DNA of 64,000 nucleotides from Sphingopyxis sp. JAI108 (GTDB lineage Bacteria > Pseudomonadota > Alphaproteobacteria > Sphingomonadales > Sphingomonadaceae), in the NCBI RefSeq assembly GCF_013410105.1, contig NZ_JACCCJ010000004.1, positions 240,260 through 304,259 on the forward strand, in the 5' to 3' direction. Under the pieces are notes generated by a model. It was given only the letters and a program-made list of their open reading frames with translations. It made no database searches and had not been told where the DNA came from. Both the position numbers and the translations under genes were made by a program. Shown here one piece after another: positions 17,613 to 25,419 of this stretch. The stretch's first letter is position 1; every line of letters starts with the position of its first letter.

Positions 17613-19018
17613 GGATAGCCCCCCTCGCGATAGCGGTGCTGGCCGGCACGCTGGCCGCCTGCGCGGGGCCGAATGTCGCGGTCACGGAGGTCACGCCCGT
17701 CGCGCCGCCCGCCGCGTGGCGAACCGAATCCCGCGGCGGCGCGCCGCTGCAAAGCGACTGGTGGCAATCATTCGGGGATCCGGCGCTTGCCGCGCTGGTC
17801 GAAAAGGCGCTCGTCCACAACAGCGACGTCGGAATCGCTGCCGCGCGCGTGCGCGAGGCGCGCGCCAATGTCGCGATCGCGCGGGCGCAGACCCTTCCCG
17901 CCATCGACGCCACGCTCGGCGCCGGACGCTCTCGGTCGGTCAACCCCTTCGGCCAGCCGGTCGAGCAGGATTTCGCCCAGCCGCAAATCCAGATCGCCTA
18001 TGAGGTCGACCTGTTCGGTCGCCTCGCCGACCAGCAATCCGCCGCGCGCGACGCCTTTTTCGCGAGCGAAGCGGGGCGTGATACGGTGCAGCTGTCGGTC
18101 GCCGCGGCGGTGGGGAACAACTATGTCGTGTTGCGCAGCCTCGACGCGCGGCTGGCGATCGCGCGGGAGACGGTGCGTGCGCGTTCGGAATCGCTGCGCA
18201 TCGCCAAATCGCGCGTCGGATCGGGCTATTCGCCCAAGCTCGAACTCGAGCAGGCGCAGGCCGAATATGACGCGACCGCGCAGATCGTCCCGCAGATCGA
18301 GCTGGCGATCGCGCGCACCGAAGGCGCGCTGAGCCTGCTCGTCGGCGAGACGCCGCGGACGATCGACCGCGGCGTCGCCCTCGATCGCCTGACCGTGCCC
18401 GCCATACCTGGCGACCTGCCGTCGGAACTGCTGCGCCGCCGGCCCGACGTCGCGCAGACCGAATATCAGCTCGCGGCGTCGGACAAGAATCTGGCGGCGG
18501 CGCGCAAGCGTTTCCTGCCGCAAGTGCGCCTCACCTCGGCGGCGGGTGCGGCCTTTTCGACCCTGCTCGCCGACCCGATCACGATCTGGTCGGTCGGCGG
18601 AAGCATCCTCGCGCCGATTTTCCAGGGCGGGCGGTTGACGGCGCAGGCCGATGCGGCGGGGGCGCAGCGCGACCAGGCGGCGTTCGCCTATCGCCGCACC
18701 GCGCTGAACGCGTTTCGCGAAGTCGAGGATGCGCTCGCCGCGGTCAAGCGGGTCGACGAGCAGATATCTTTTGCACAGTCGCAGCGCGACGCGCTGGCCG
18801 AGGGGCTGCGCCTTGCGACCAATCGCTATCGTGAGGGCTATTCGCCCTATCTCGAACAGCTCGACGCGCAGCGCGGCCTGCTCGGCGCCGAGCTGTCGCT
18901 GATCCAGCTGCGCGCTGACGCACTCACCGCGCGCATCCAGCTGTTCCAGGCGATGGGAGGCGGCTGGACGTGGGCGCCATGCGGAACCCCGGACGCGCCC
19001 TGCGCTCCCGAAACCTAG
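17609..19018 (+). CDS. NodT-family outer-membrane efflux lipoprotein
   Basis: This 469-residue TolC-like protein begins with a lipoprotein signal (LAGTLAACAGPN, cysteine near residue 16). It contains two outer-membrane efflux repeats of about 200 residues, with conserved WWQSFGDPAL, YEVDLFGR and SELLRRRPDVAQTEYQLAA. It forms the outer-membrane duct of the tripartite pump encoded with the two preceding genes. The GTG start at 17609 overlaps the HlyD stop. The stop overlaps the convergent cation transporter by 4 bp, so no separate terminator fits between them. Confidence 0.93.
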   Translation: MRIAPLAIAVLAGTLAACAGPNVAVTEVTPVAPPAAWRTESRGGAPLQSDWWQSFGDPALAALVEKALVHNSDVGIAAARVREARANVAIARAQTLPAIDATLGAGRSRSVNPFGQPVEQDFAQPQIQIAYEVDLFGRLADQQSAARDAFFASEAGRDTVQLSVAAAVGNNYVVLRSLDARLAIARETVRARSESLRIAKSRVGSGYSPKLELEQAQAEYDATAQIVPQIELAIARTEGALSLLVGETPRTIDRGVALDRLTVPAIPGDLPSELLRRRPDVAQTEYQLAASDKNLAAARKRFLPQVRLTSAAGAAFSTLLADPITIWSVGGSILAPIFQGGRLTAQADAAGAQRDQAAFAYRRTALNAFREVEDALAAVKRVDEQISFAQSQRDALAEGLRLATNRYREGYSPYLEQLDAQRGLLGAELSLIQLRADALTARIQLFQAMGGGWTWAPCGTPDAPCAPET

Positions 19019-19635
19019 ACTTCGGTCGCGAGTTCGACCCGCGCCTGTCTGAACACCTCGAGGCTGCCCCAGATCGCGAGCCCGGCCATGATCGCCGCAA
19101 CCGCAAGGTCGGGCCAGCTACGCCCGGTGCCGAACACGCCGAGCGCGGCACCCATCACCGCGATGTTGCCGATCGCGTCATTGCGCGAACATATCCACAC
19201 CGATCGCATATTGGCGTCGCCTGTCCGGTAACGATAGAGCATCAGCGCGACCGCGACGTTGGCGGCGAGCGCCAGCGCGCCGATCAGGCCCATCGTCTCG
19301 GCATGCGGCGCCGATCCGGCAACGAAGCCCCAGACCGCCGATCCAAAGACCCACAGGCCGAAGGCAAGCATTGTCGCCGCCTTCAGCAAGGCGGCGCGGG
19401 CGCGCCACGCGAGCGCCATGCCCGCGACGCCGAGGCTGATCGCATAATTGGCGCTGTCGCCCAGGAAATCGAGCGCGTCGGCCTGAAGCGCGCGCGAATC
19501 CGCGGCGACCCCGGCAACGATCTCGACACCGAACATCGCGGCATTGACGATCAGCGCGAACCACAGGACGCGCCGCCATCCGGGATTATTCAGCGCGGTC
19601 TTGCCGCTTTTGCCGGCACAACATTGATCGGCCAT
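19015..19635 (-). CDS. Cation diffusion facilitator-type transporter
   Basis: This 206-residue protein has about five or six hydrophobic helices. It carries the CDF metal-site pattern ADALDFLGDS in helix 2 and VWICSRNDAIGNIAV in helix 5, where the aspartates are the expected zinc or divalent-metal ligands. It lacks the usual long C-terminal cytoplasmic domain, so it is a short CDF. An N-terminal DQCCAGKSGK may bind metal. It is divergent from a MerR regulator with the operator between them, so it is likely metal-inducible and exports a divalent metal. Confidence 0.85.
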   Translation of the reverse strand: MADQCCAGKSGKTALNNPGWRRVLWFALIVNAAMFGVEIVAGVAADSRALQADALDFLGDSANYAISLGVAGMALAWRARAALLKAATMLAFGLWVFGSAVWGFVAGSAPHAETMGLIGALALAANVAVALMLYRYRTGDANMRSVWICSRNDAIGNIAVMGAALGVFGTGRSWPDLAVAAIMAGLAIWGSLEVFRQARVELATEV

Positions 19636-19663
19636 CGCCGAAACCTCCTGTTATCTTCGATTC

Positions 19664-19701
19664 GGCACCCTATATGCAGCCTGTAGCAACTACAGGGTCA
19701 A
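19664..19701 (-). promoter_or_regulatory. MerR-type operator/promoter of the cation transporter
   Basis: On the minus strand TTGACC (19701-19696) is the -35 box. It is followed by the perfect dyad CTGTAG-TTG-CTACAG (19695-19681) and, after a 19-nt spacer, CATATA as the -10 box. Over-long spacers holding a dyad are the hallmark of MerR-activated promoters, where metal-bound regulator untwists the DNA. The site also abuts the merR start at 19705, allowing autoregulation. Confidence 0.8.
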
Positions 19702-19704
19702 GCG

Positions 19705-20115
19705 ATGAAGATTGGCGAGCTGTCGCGTGCCACCGGGACCAATATCGAGACCATCCGCTATTATGAGCGGATCGGGCTGCTCCCCGCGCCGGGTCGCACC
19801 GCGGCCAATTACCGCAGCTATGACGACGCGCACCGCTCGCGGCTCAGTTTCGTGCGCCATTCGCGCGAGTTGGGCTTCACGATCGAGGAAATCCGCTCGC
19901 TGCTCGACCTGTCGGACGATCCGGAGCGCGATTGCAGCGAGGCCGACCGGATCGCCACCGCGCATCTGGAACAGGTCGAGGCGAAGATCGCGCAGTTGAC
20001 GCTGCTCCGCGACGAACTCACGCGCATCGTCGGGCGCTGCCGCGGCGGCGTCGCTGCCGATTGCCGCGTGATCGAGGCGCTCGGCGATCACAGCCGTTGC
20101 GCAAGCCCGCACTGA
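19705..20115 (+). CDS. MerR-family metal-responsive regulator (ZntR/PbrR-like)
   Basis: This 136-residue protein has an N-terminal winged helix (MKIGELSRATGTNIETIRYYERIGLL), a dimerisation helix (about residues 80-110) and cysteines at 77, 112, 120 and 132. A cysteine at the position equivalent to ZntR C79 marks divalent-metal sensors (Zn, Cd, Pb, Co, Hg), whereas copper sensors have serine there. C112 and C120 match the metal-binding loop. It should sense a divalent metal and switch on the divergent CDF gene through the operator at 19664-19701. The exact metal is not decided by sequence. Confidence 0.9.
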   Translation: MKIGELSRATGTNIETIRYYERIGLLPAPGRTAANYRSYDDAHRSRLSFVRHSRELGFTIEEIRSLLDLSDDPERDCSEADRIATAHLEQVEAKIAQLTLLRDELTRIVGRCRGGVAADCRVIEALGDHSRCASPH

Positions 20116-20258
20116 CCCGGGCCGCCCGCTCGGGCTTTTCCACTCGGTTCGTCGAATGCACCGGAACTTGCGTCCGGGGCACGCGTCAGTCGGACAGGTT
20201 GGGGGCGTCGCCCCCGACGCCTGCCAGCCGCTTCCCCAGCGAAATGAGGAGACGGAGA

Positions 20259-21098
20259 ATGGAAAGGCAGACGAACAGAGAGCGCGGCAGCCGCGAGGTC
20301 GAGACCGATCGCGATGCGCAGTCGGGACCACTCCATGAATGGGAAACGAACCGCAGCGACGACGGCGGCTACGCCTATGGCAGCTATCCGGAAGCCGGTT
20401 TCGGTCCGCGCGAGTTGCCGCGCTATGGCGACTATGGCCGCAGCGGACGCGAGCGCACCGAACGCGGCCACTACAGCGCCGATCGCCCGCGCGATTATGC
20501 CGGAAATGACTGGAATCGCACCTATGGCGCGCGGCGCTATCGGGACGACGAGCAGCGCCAGCGCGACCGCGACGACGATCGATATCGCTCGGCCCGCGAC
20601 CGGCGCGACGAGTATGAGCGCCAGTCGGCGTGGACCTATATGGGATATGCCGACCCTTATGGCTGGCCGACCTACATCCCCTATGCCGCCGGCGATTTCG
20701 GACGATCGACTTATGATCGCGGCGGATATTCGCCGCGCGCCCGCCATGATCGCGGCTTCTTCGAGCGCGCGGGCGACGAGGTACTGTCGTGGTTCGGCGA
20801 CGAAGACGCGCAGCGCCGCCGCGAGCGCGACCATCGCGGGCGCGGACCGGCCGACTATGTCCGTTCGGACGACCGCATCCGCGAGGATGTGAACGATCGG
20901 CTGACCGAGGATTACTGGATCGACGCCTCGCGCATCGGCGTCACCGTGTCGGGCGGCGAGGTCACCCTCGACGGCACGGTCGACGGCAAGCGCGCCAAGC
21001 GCCGCGCCGAGGATATCGCCGACGATGTAACGGGCGTGAAGCATGTGCAGAACAACCTGCGCGTCGACCGCGCGTCCTTCGCGCCGCAGGGCAGCTGA
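20259..21098 (+). CDS. BON-domain protein with charged, Arg/Asp/Tyr-rich N-terminal region
   Basis: This 279-residue protein has no obvious signal peptide. Residues 1-200 are a low-complexity polyampholyte rich in Arg, Asp, Gly and Tyr, with WTYMGYADPYGWPTYIP and a VLSWFGDEDAQRR segment. A BON domain follows at about 205-270 (VNDRLTEDYWIDASRIGVTV, GEVTLDGTV, VKHVQNNL). BON domains bind membranes or large ligands and occur in osmotic-stress proteins such as OsmY. The start at 20259 is chosen for GAGGAGACGGAGA upstream; an in-frame ATG at 20244 is possible. A strong terminator follows. Confidence 0.8.
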   Translation: MERQTNRERGSREVETDRDAQSGPLHEWETNRSDDGGYAYGSYPEAGFGPRELPRYGDYGRSGRERTERGHYSADRPRDYAGNDWNRTYGARRYRDDEQRQRDRDDDRYRSARDRRDEYERQSAWTYMGYADPYGWPTYIPYAAGDFGRSTYDRGGYSPRARHDRGFFERAGDEVLSWFGDEDAQRRRERDHRGRGPADYVRSDDRIREDVNDRLTEDYWIDASRIGVTVSGGEVTLDGTVDGKRAKRRAEDIADDVTGVKHVQNNLRVDRASFAPQGS

Positions 21099-21119
21099 CC
21101 TGCCGACACGGCCGAGAGA

Positions 21120-21144
21120 GGGGGCGGTTCGCCGCTCCCTTTTT
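21120..21144 (+). terminator. Rho-independent terminator after the BON-domain gene
   Basis: An 8-bp GC-rich stem (21120-21127 with 21132-21139, one G-U pair) closed by a TTCG tetraloop is followed by TTTTT (21140-21144). It ends the BON transcript before the convergent ssrA gene. Confidence 0.9.
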
Positions 21145-21179
21145 CATGCTTGCGAGTGAAGGAAAGGTGGGACGATTCT

Positions 21180-21520
21180 GTTGCCCGGCTCGTCCCCAGC
21201 CGCTGGTATCCGATTCTGTTGCCCGGTTCGGTCCGAACCGCGTTCTATTTGAATAACCTTAGGCCGTGAGGCTTATCGGTTACGCAGCCAGAGCGAGTGC
21301 TTCGTTATCGTTAGCACTTATCGTTTTGAGCCTTGAACGGGTTACTCAGCCCGGAAGAAAATATCGCCTTTGAACACACGTCGATCCTGGTTCGGCCCCG
21401 TCAGAAGCCCGCGCGCCCATCAAGAAACGCGGGTTTGTGGTGGAGCCGCCGGGTACTGCCCCCGGGTCCGCTGTGTCTATTCCACGACACCATTTATCCT
21501 CATAGCCGGCAGAAACCGGC
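21180..21520 (-). ncRNA. ssrA: Two-piece (circularly permuted) tmRNA
   Basis: Read on the minus strand, the acceptor piece comes first and ends at the encoded CCA (21440-21438), with the T-arm in GGACCCGGGGGCAGTACCC. A 38-nt intervening segment (21437-21400) follows, then the messenger piece starting GGGGCCG at 21399. GGGGCCG pairs with CGGCTCC of the acceptor piece in a 7-bp stem with G-U at the third pair, the alanine identity element. The tag frame is at 21315-21280: GCT AAC GAT AAC GAA GCA CTC GCT CTG GCT GCG TAA, giving ANDNEALALAA. tmRNA rescues stalled ribosomes by trans-translation. The outer ends are approximate. Confidence 0.93.
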
Positions 21521-21596
21521 AAGACCCATATAGGAAGCCCGCCCGAGCTTTGGAAGAGCGCAGGCGGACCATTCGTCCCGGAAAGGGCTCGGCCTC

Positions 21597-22013
21597 CTAT
21601 TTCTTTCGCAATTCGTCGCGGATTTCGGTGAGGATATCGACCTCGCTCGGACCCGCGGGCGCGTCGGGCGCCTTGCGCACGACCTTGTTCACCGCCCTGA
21701 CCAACAGGAAGATGATCCACGCCAGAATCAGGAAATTGATCGTCGCGGTGATGAAAGCGCCATAGCCGAACATCGCGACGCCCGCCTCTTTGAGCGCGGC
21801 GTAATCGGTCGCCGACACACCCTCGGGCACCGGACCGAGGCGGATGAACATGTTCGAAAAATCGACCCCGCCAAAGATCGCGCCGACCACCGGCATGATG
21901 ATATCTTCGGTCAGCGACTTGGTAATCGTCGCGAAAGCGCCGCCGATGATGACGCCGACCGCGAGGTCGATGACATTGCCGCGCGCGATAAATTCCCTGA
22001 ATTCATTCAGCAT
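21597..22013 (-). CDS. mscL: Large-conductance mechanosensitive channel
   Basis: This 138-residue inner-membrane protein matches MscL: an N-terminal amphipathic helix ([20 protein letters not shown]), helix 1 with the gate glycines (VGVIIGGAF), a periplasmic loop, helix 2 ([16 protein letters not shown]) and a C-terminal cytoplasmic helix. It opens under membrane tension to release solutes during osmotic downshock. I start at ATG 22013 because the family begins there; TTG 22049 would add 12 polar residues and has no better ribosome-binding site. It is divergent from lemA and followed on the same strand by ssrA. Confidence 0.93.
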   Translation of the reverse strand: MLNEFREFIARGNVIDLAVGVIIGGAFATITKSLTEDIIMPVVGAIFGGVDFSNMFIRLGPVPEGVSATDYAALKEAGVAMFGYGAFITATINFLILAWIIFLLVRAVNKVVRKAPDAPAGPSEVDILTEIRDELRKK

Positions 22014-22063
22014 CTTGCCGTACCCCGGATTGTTGGACCTTGGCGCCAAAGGTGCCGCGACGA

Positions 22064-22092
22064 TTGCACAAAGGCAAGCGCGATCCTATTAT
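22064..22092 (+). promoter_or_regulatory. Sigma-70-type promoter of the lemA operon
   Basis: TTGCAC (22064-22069) and TATTAT (22087-22092) are separated by exactly 17 bp. The pair lies about 40 bp upstream of the lemA start at 22131 and should drive the LemA-TPM operon. Confidence 0.65.
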
Positions 22093-22130
22093 GTGTATTG
22101 TTGCGGCAAAACGCCGCCGGAGGGAGCCTG

Positions 22131-22733
22131 ATGACCATGACCTATCGTAACGCCCGCTGGTTGATCCTGCCCGTCGCCGCGATGAGCCTGTCCGCGTGCG
22201 GCATCAACAGCGTCCCGACCAAGGAAGAAGCCGCCAAGGCCAAGTGGGCGAATGTCGAAGCCGCCTACCAGCGCCGCGCCGACCTGATCCCCAATCTCGT
22301 CGAAACCGCGAAGGGCGCCGCCAATATCGAGCAATCGACGCTCGAGGGCGTGATCCAGGCGCGCGCCTCGGCGACGCAGGTCAGGCTCAGCACCGACGAC
22401 CTGAACGATCCCGCGAAGGTCCAGGCCTTCCAGCAGGCGCAGGGCAATGTGTCGGGCGCGCTCGGCCGCCTGCTCGTCACCGTCGAACAATATCCCGACC
22501 TCAAGAGCCAGGCGCGCTTCGCCGACCTGATGACCCAGCTCGAAGGCACCGAAAACCGCATCAACGTGACGGTGCAGGACTATAACGCCGCGGTGCAGGA
22601 TTATAATACGACGATCCGCACCTTCCCCGACATCATCGGCGCCAAGATCGTCCATGGCGCCGAGCCGATGACGCCCTATCGCGCGGTCACGCCCAATGCC
22701 AACCAGGCGCCGAAGGTCGACTTCGGGCAATAA
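22131..22733 (+). CDS. lemA: LemA family protein
   Basis: This 200-residue protein has a signal with a lipobox-like end (AAMSLSACG, cysteine near residue 24) and a four-helix LemA domain (AKWANVEAAYQRRADLIPNLVET, then FADLMTQLEGTENRINVTVQDYN). LemA proteins are envelope proteins often encoded beside TPM-domain genes, as here. ATG 22131 follows GGAGGGAGCCTG. It is the first gene of a four-gene operon with three TPM proteins, and the next gene starts 1 bp after its stop. Biochemical function is unclear; co-occurrence suggests an envelope stress or repair complex. Confidence 0.92.
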   Translation: MTMTYRNARWLILPVAAMSLSACGINSVPTKEEAAKAKWANVEAAYQRRADLIPNLVETAKGAANIEQSTLEGVIQARASATQVRLSTDDLNDPAKVQAFQQAQGNVSGALGRLLVTVEQYPDLKSQARFADLMTQLEGTENRINVTVQDYNAAVQDYNTTIRTFPDIIGAKIVHGAEPMTPYRAVTPNANQAPKVDFGQ

Positions 22734-22734
22734 G

Positions 22735-23259
22735 GTGGGCCCCATCGCTCTTGCTGCGCCGCTCGCGATCCTGTTGGTCGCGGGCGGATGCAAGGCGGCG
22801 TCGGAGCCAACGGCTGCGAAGGAAACGACCTTCTGCGATGGCGTCCCCCGAATGGCACTCGCTGGCCGGGTAACGGACGCTGCAAATGTCTTGACCCTCG
22901 AAGAGGAAGCTCGCTTGTCCGAGCGTTTGACCCGATATGAAGAGCGCACGAAGCACCAGATGATCGTCGCGACGACACCGAGTCTTCATGGCGCTCGCAT
23001 CGACAATTTCGCAACCTGCCTCGGAAATCGATGGCGTATCGGGCGAGAAGGCCATGACGATGGACTGGTCATGCTCGTCGCGCCGCAGGATCGCCGGGTG
23101 GCTATTTCGACCGGCCTCGGAATGGAGAAGCTATTCCCCGACGACAAGGCGTTGGACGCCGTGAAAAACATGACCGCATATTTCAAACGCGCCGATTATG
23201 CCGGCGGCGTTTCCGCCGGCATAGAAGCCATCGCCACCCAAACGGGAGATCCGCAATGA
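22735..23259 (+). CDS. TPM-domain lipoprotein
   Basis: This 174-residue protein starts at GTG 22735, just after the lemA stop. Its signal ends in a lipobox (LLVAGGC, cysteine near residue 18), followed by a single TPM domain: DAANVLTLEEEARLSERL, the QMIVATTPSL strand, HDDGLVMLVAPQDRRVAISTGLG and a YAGGVSAGIEAI helix. TPM domains occur in the photosystem II repair phosphatase TLP18.3 and in bacterial YgcG-type envelope proteins. Unlike the next gene it lacks a transmembrane tail. Its stop overlaps the next start (ATGA). Whether it has phosphatase activity is unknown. Confidence 0.82.
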   Translation: MGPIALAAPLAILLVAGGCKAASEPTAAKETTFCDGVPRMALAGRVTDAANVLTLEEEARLSERLTRYEERTKHQMIVATTPSLHGARIDNFATCLGNRWRIGREGHDDGLVMLVAPQDRRVAISTGLGMEKLFPDDKALDAVKNMTAYFKRADYAGGVSAGIEAIATQTGDPQ

Positions 23260-24077
23260 GACCGCTTTTGCTCGGATGGGCACTGGGCCTCTCATTGCTG
23301 GCGGCACCCGCCACCGCCCAGACCTTCCCGAAACTCGCGGGGAACCCGGTCGTCGACCAGGCCGACATCATTCCCGCAGCCGAGGAAGCGGCGCTCAACG
23401 CGCAGCTACTCGAACTCCAGCAGAAGACCGGGCATCAGCTCGTCGTCGCGACGGTCAATGATCTCGAAGGGCACGACGTCGCCGACTATGGCTACAGGCT
23501 CGGCCGCGAATGGCAGATCGGCGACAAGGAAAAGGACGACGGCGTCGTCTTCCTGATCGCGCCGAACGAGCGTCGAATGAATATCTCCGTCGGCTACGGC
23601 CTCGAACCGATCCTGACCGATGCGTTGTCGGGCCGGATCATCCGCGACGTCGTGACCCCGAAATTCAAGGCGGGCGACATGCCCGGCGGCATCCAGGACG
23701 GCGTCAACGCGATCGCCGAGCAGATCCGGCTGACCCCCGAAGAAGCCGCGGCGCGCGCCGCCGCCGCCGACAAGGCCGAGCGCGACCGCGCCGACGACGG
23801 CAATTTCGGCGGGCTGTTCTTCATCGGCTTCATCATCCTGATCTTCTTCATCATCCCCTGGCTGTCGAGCCGCTCGCGGCGCGGCCGGAAGCGGCGCAGG
23901 GGCGGCCCGTGGGGCGCCGCGCCGATCATCATCTGGGGCGGCGACGACGACGATCATTGGGGATCGGGCGGCGGGTCGTCGTGGGGCGGCTGGAGCGGCG
24001 GCGGTGGCGGCGGCTTCGGCGGGTTTTCGGGCGGCGGCGGCAGCTTCGGGGGCGGCGGCGCCTCGGGCGGCTGGTAG
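23256..24077 (+). CDS. TPM-domain membrane protein, YgcG-like, glycine-rich tail
   Basis: This 273-residue protein has a cleaved signal (ending ATAQT), a TPM domain (about residues 30-160: VVDQADIIPAAEEAALNAQL, HQLVVATVNDLEG, DDGVVFLIAPNERRMNISVGYG) and one transmembrane helix (about 190-207, FFIGFIILIFFIIPW). A basic patch and a Gly/Ser/Trp-rich tail ending GGGGASGGW follow. This layout is standard for YgcG-type proteins, with the catalytic domain outside the membrane. It overlaps the preceding TPM gene and precedes a third by 12 bp. Confidence 0.9.
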   Translation: MRPLLLGWALGLSLLAAPATAQTFPKLAGNPVVDQADIIPAAEEAALNAQLLELQQKTGHQLVVATVNDLEGHDVADYGYRLGREWQIGDKEKDDGVVFLIAPNERRMNISVGYGLEPILTDALSGRIIRDVVTPKFKAGDMPGGIQDGVNAIAEQIRLTPEEAAARAAAADKAERDRADDGNFGGLFFIGFIILIFFIIPWLSSRSRRGRKRRRGGPWGAAPIIIWGGDDDDHWGSGGGSSWGGWSGGGGGGFGGFSGGGGSFGGGGASGGW

Positions 24078-24089
24078 GGGAACGGGACG

Positions 24090-24770
24090 ATGAAAGTCAG
24101 CCATGTCAGCGAAGCCGATCACGACATCGTCACCGCCGCGGTCGCCGCGGCCGAGGCGCATACGAGCGGCGAGATCGTCACCGTCGTTGCCGGAAAATCG
24201 AACGATTATGACGATGTCGCGCTCGTCTGGGCGAGCATCGTCGCTTTCCTCGCCATGTCGATCGTCGCGCTCTTCCCCGACTTTTACCGCGCCAAATATG
24301 ATTGGCTGACCGGCGGCTGGGGGCATGAACTGACCGCCAACCAGTGGCTTGGCATGGTGATCGCATTCGGGGTGCTCAAATGGATCGGCGTCTGGTTGAT
24401 CCTGCTCTGGCGCCCGCTACGCATGGCGCTGACCCCGCGCAGCATCAGGGCCGAGCGCGTCCGCGCCCGCGCGATCGACCTGTTCAAGGTCGGGACCGAG
24501 GGCAAGACCACCGGCCGCACCGGCGTGCTCCTCTATTTGAGCCTCAAAGAGCATCGCGCCGACATCGTTGCCGACGAGGCGATCGCCGCAAAGGTGGCGC
24601 CCGCGGTATGGGGCGATGCGATGGCGGCGCTGATCGAGCGCGTGCGCGCAGGCAAGCCCGGCGAAGGCATGGCCGAGGCAGTGCGCCAGATGGGCATCGT
24701 CCTCGCCGAACATTTCCCGCGCGGCAGCGAGAATCCGAACGAACTTCCCGACCGCCTGATCGAACTTTAG
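24090..24770 (+). CDS. TPM-domain membrane protein, cytoplasmic type
   Basis: This 226-residue protein has no signal peptide. An N-terminal TPM half-domain (VTAAVAAAEAHTSGEIVTVVAG) is split by two hydrophobic helices (VALVWASIVAFLAMSIVALF near 43-62 and WLGMVIAFGVLKWIGVWLIL near 85-105). The remaining TPM part follows (GRTGVLLYLSLKEHRADIVAD, then MAEAVRQMGIVLAEHFP). Similar proteins are usually encoded directly downstream of LemA and YgcG-type genes, as here. It closes the four-gene operon. A short palindromic repeat (24777-24862) separates it from the Nudix gene. Confidence 0.85.
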   Translation: MKVSHVSEADHDIVTAAVAAAEAHTSGEIVTVVAGKSNDYDDVALVWASIVAFLAMSIVALFPDFYRAKYDWLTGGWGHELTANQWLGMVIAFGVLKWIGVWLILLWRPLRMALTPRSIRAERVRARAIDLFKVGTEGKTTGRTGVLLYLSLKEHRADIVADEAIAAKVAPAVWGDAMAALIERVRAGKPGEGMAEAVRQMGIVLAEHFPRGSENPNELPDRLIEL

Positions 24771-24776
24771 AGTCTG

Positions 24777-24862
24777 TCGTCATTGCGGGGGCCGAAGGCC
24801 CGTGGCAATCCAGAGCGGTGCGAGGCCTCCCTGCATTGCTTCGCTCCGCCCGCAGCGACGAA
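24777..24862. repeat. Palindromic intergenic repeat, family A copy 1 (degenerate)
   Basis: It starts CGTCATTGCG and carries GCAATCCAG, then TGCATTGCTTCGCT and GCAGCGACG as imperfect inverted arms. The same unit recurs at 39657-39732 and 42655-42737. Confidence 0.75.
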
Positions 24863-24870
24863 GGATAGAT

Positions 24871-25419
24871 ATGCCCCGCTCCTCCCCCGACACGCCCATC
24901 GAGACGCGGTGGGAAGGCCGCTTCATCACAGTCAAACAACAGGGAACGTGGGAATATGTCGCACGCTCACGCGGCATCCACGCCGCGGTGATCCTCGCGA
25001 TCGACGAGGGCGAAGACGGGCCGCACATCATCCTGGTCGAGCAATATCGCGTGCCGCTGAGAATCCAGTGCCTCGAACTGCCTGCGGGTCTCGTCGGCGA
25101 CGACACCGCCGGCGAAGCGGCCGAAATCGCGGCGGAGCGCGAGCTTGAGGAGGAAACGGGCTATCGCGCGGCGCACTGGCGCACCGTCGGCGAATTCTAC
25201 AGCTCGCCGGGGATGGTGAGCGAAAGCTTCACCCTGTTGATCGCCAAGGGGTTGACGAAGATCGGCGATGGCGGCGGGGTCGATGGCGAGGATATCGTCG
25301 TCCACCGCGTGCCGCTGGCCGGCATCGCCGATTTCGTCGCGGCGAAGCGCGCCGAAGGCTGCGGGATCGACGTGCGTGTCGCGATGCTGCTCGCGGGCGG
25401 ACTGCTTGGCGGCGTCTAG
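24871..25419 (+). CDS. Nudix hydrolase (ADP-ribose pyrophosphatase-like)
   Basis: This 182-residue cytoplasmic protein carries a complete Nudix box, G-x5-E-x7-RE-x2-EE-x-G, with AAERELEEETGY at its end, and the downstream proline and SEPG-like turn (FYSSPGMVSESF) typical of ADP-ribose pyrophosphatases. It hydrolyses nucleoside diphosphate-linked substrates, probably ADP-ribose to AMP and ribose-5-phosphate. ATG 24871 follows GAAGGATAG; an upstream frame to 24802 runs through the repeat and is not used. It converges on the rhomboid gene with a 4-bp overlap. Confidence 0.9.
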   Translation: MPRSSPDTPIETRWEGRFITVKQQGTWEYVARSRGIHAAVILAIDEGEDGPHIILVEQYRVPLRIQCLELPAGLVGDDTAGEAAEIAAERELEEETGYRAAHWRTVGEFYSSPGMVSESFTLLIAKGLTKIGDGGGVDGEDIVVHRVPLAGIADFVAAKRAEGCGIDVRVAMLLAGGLLGGV

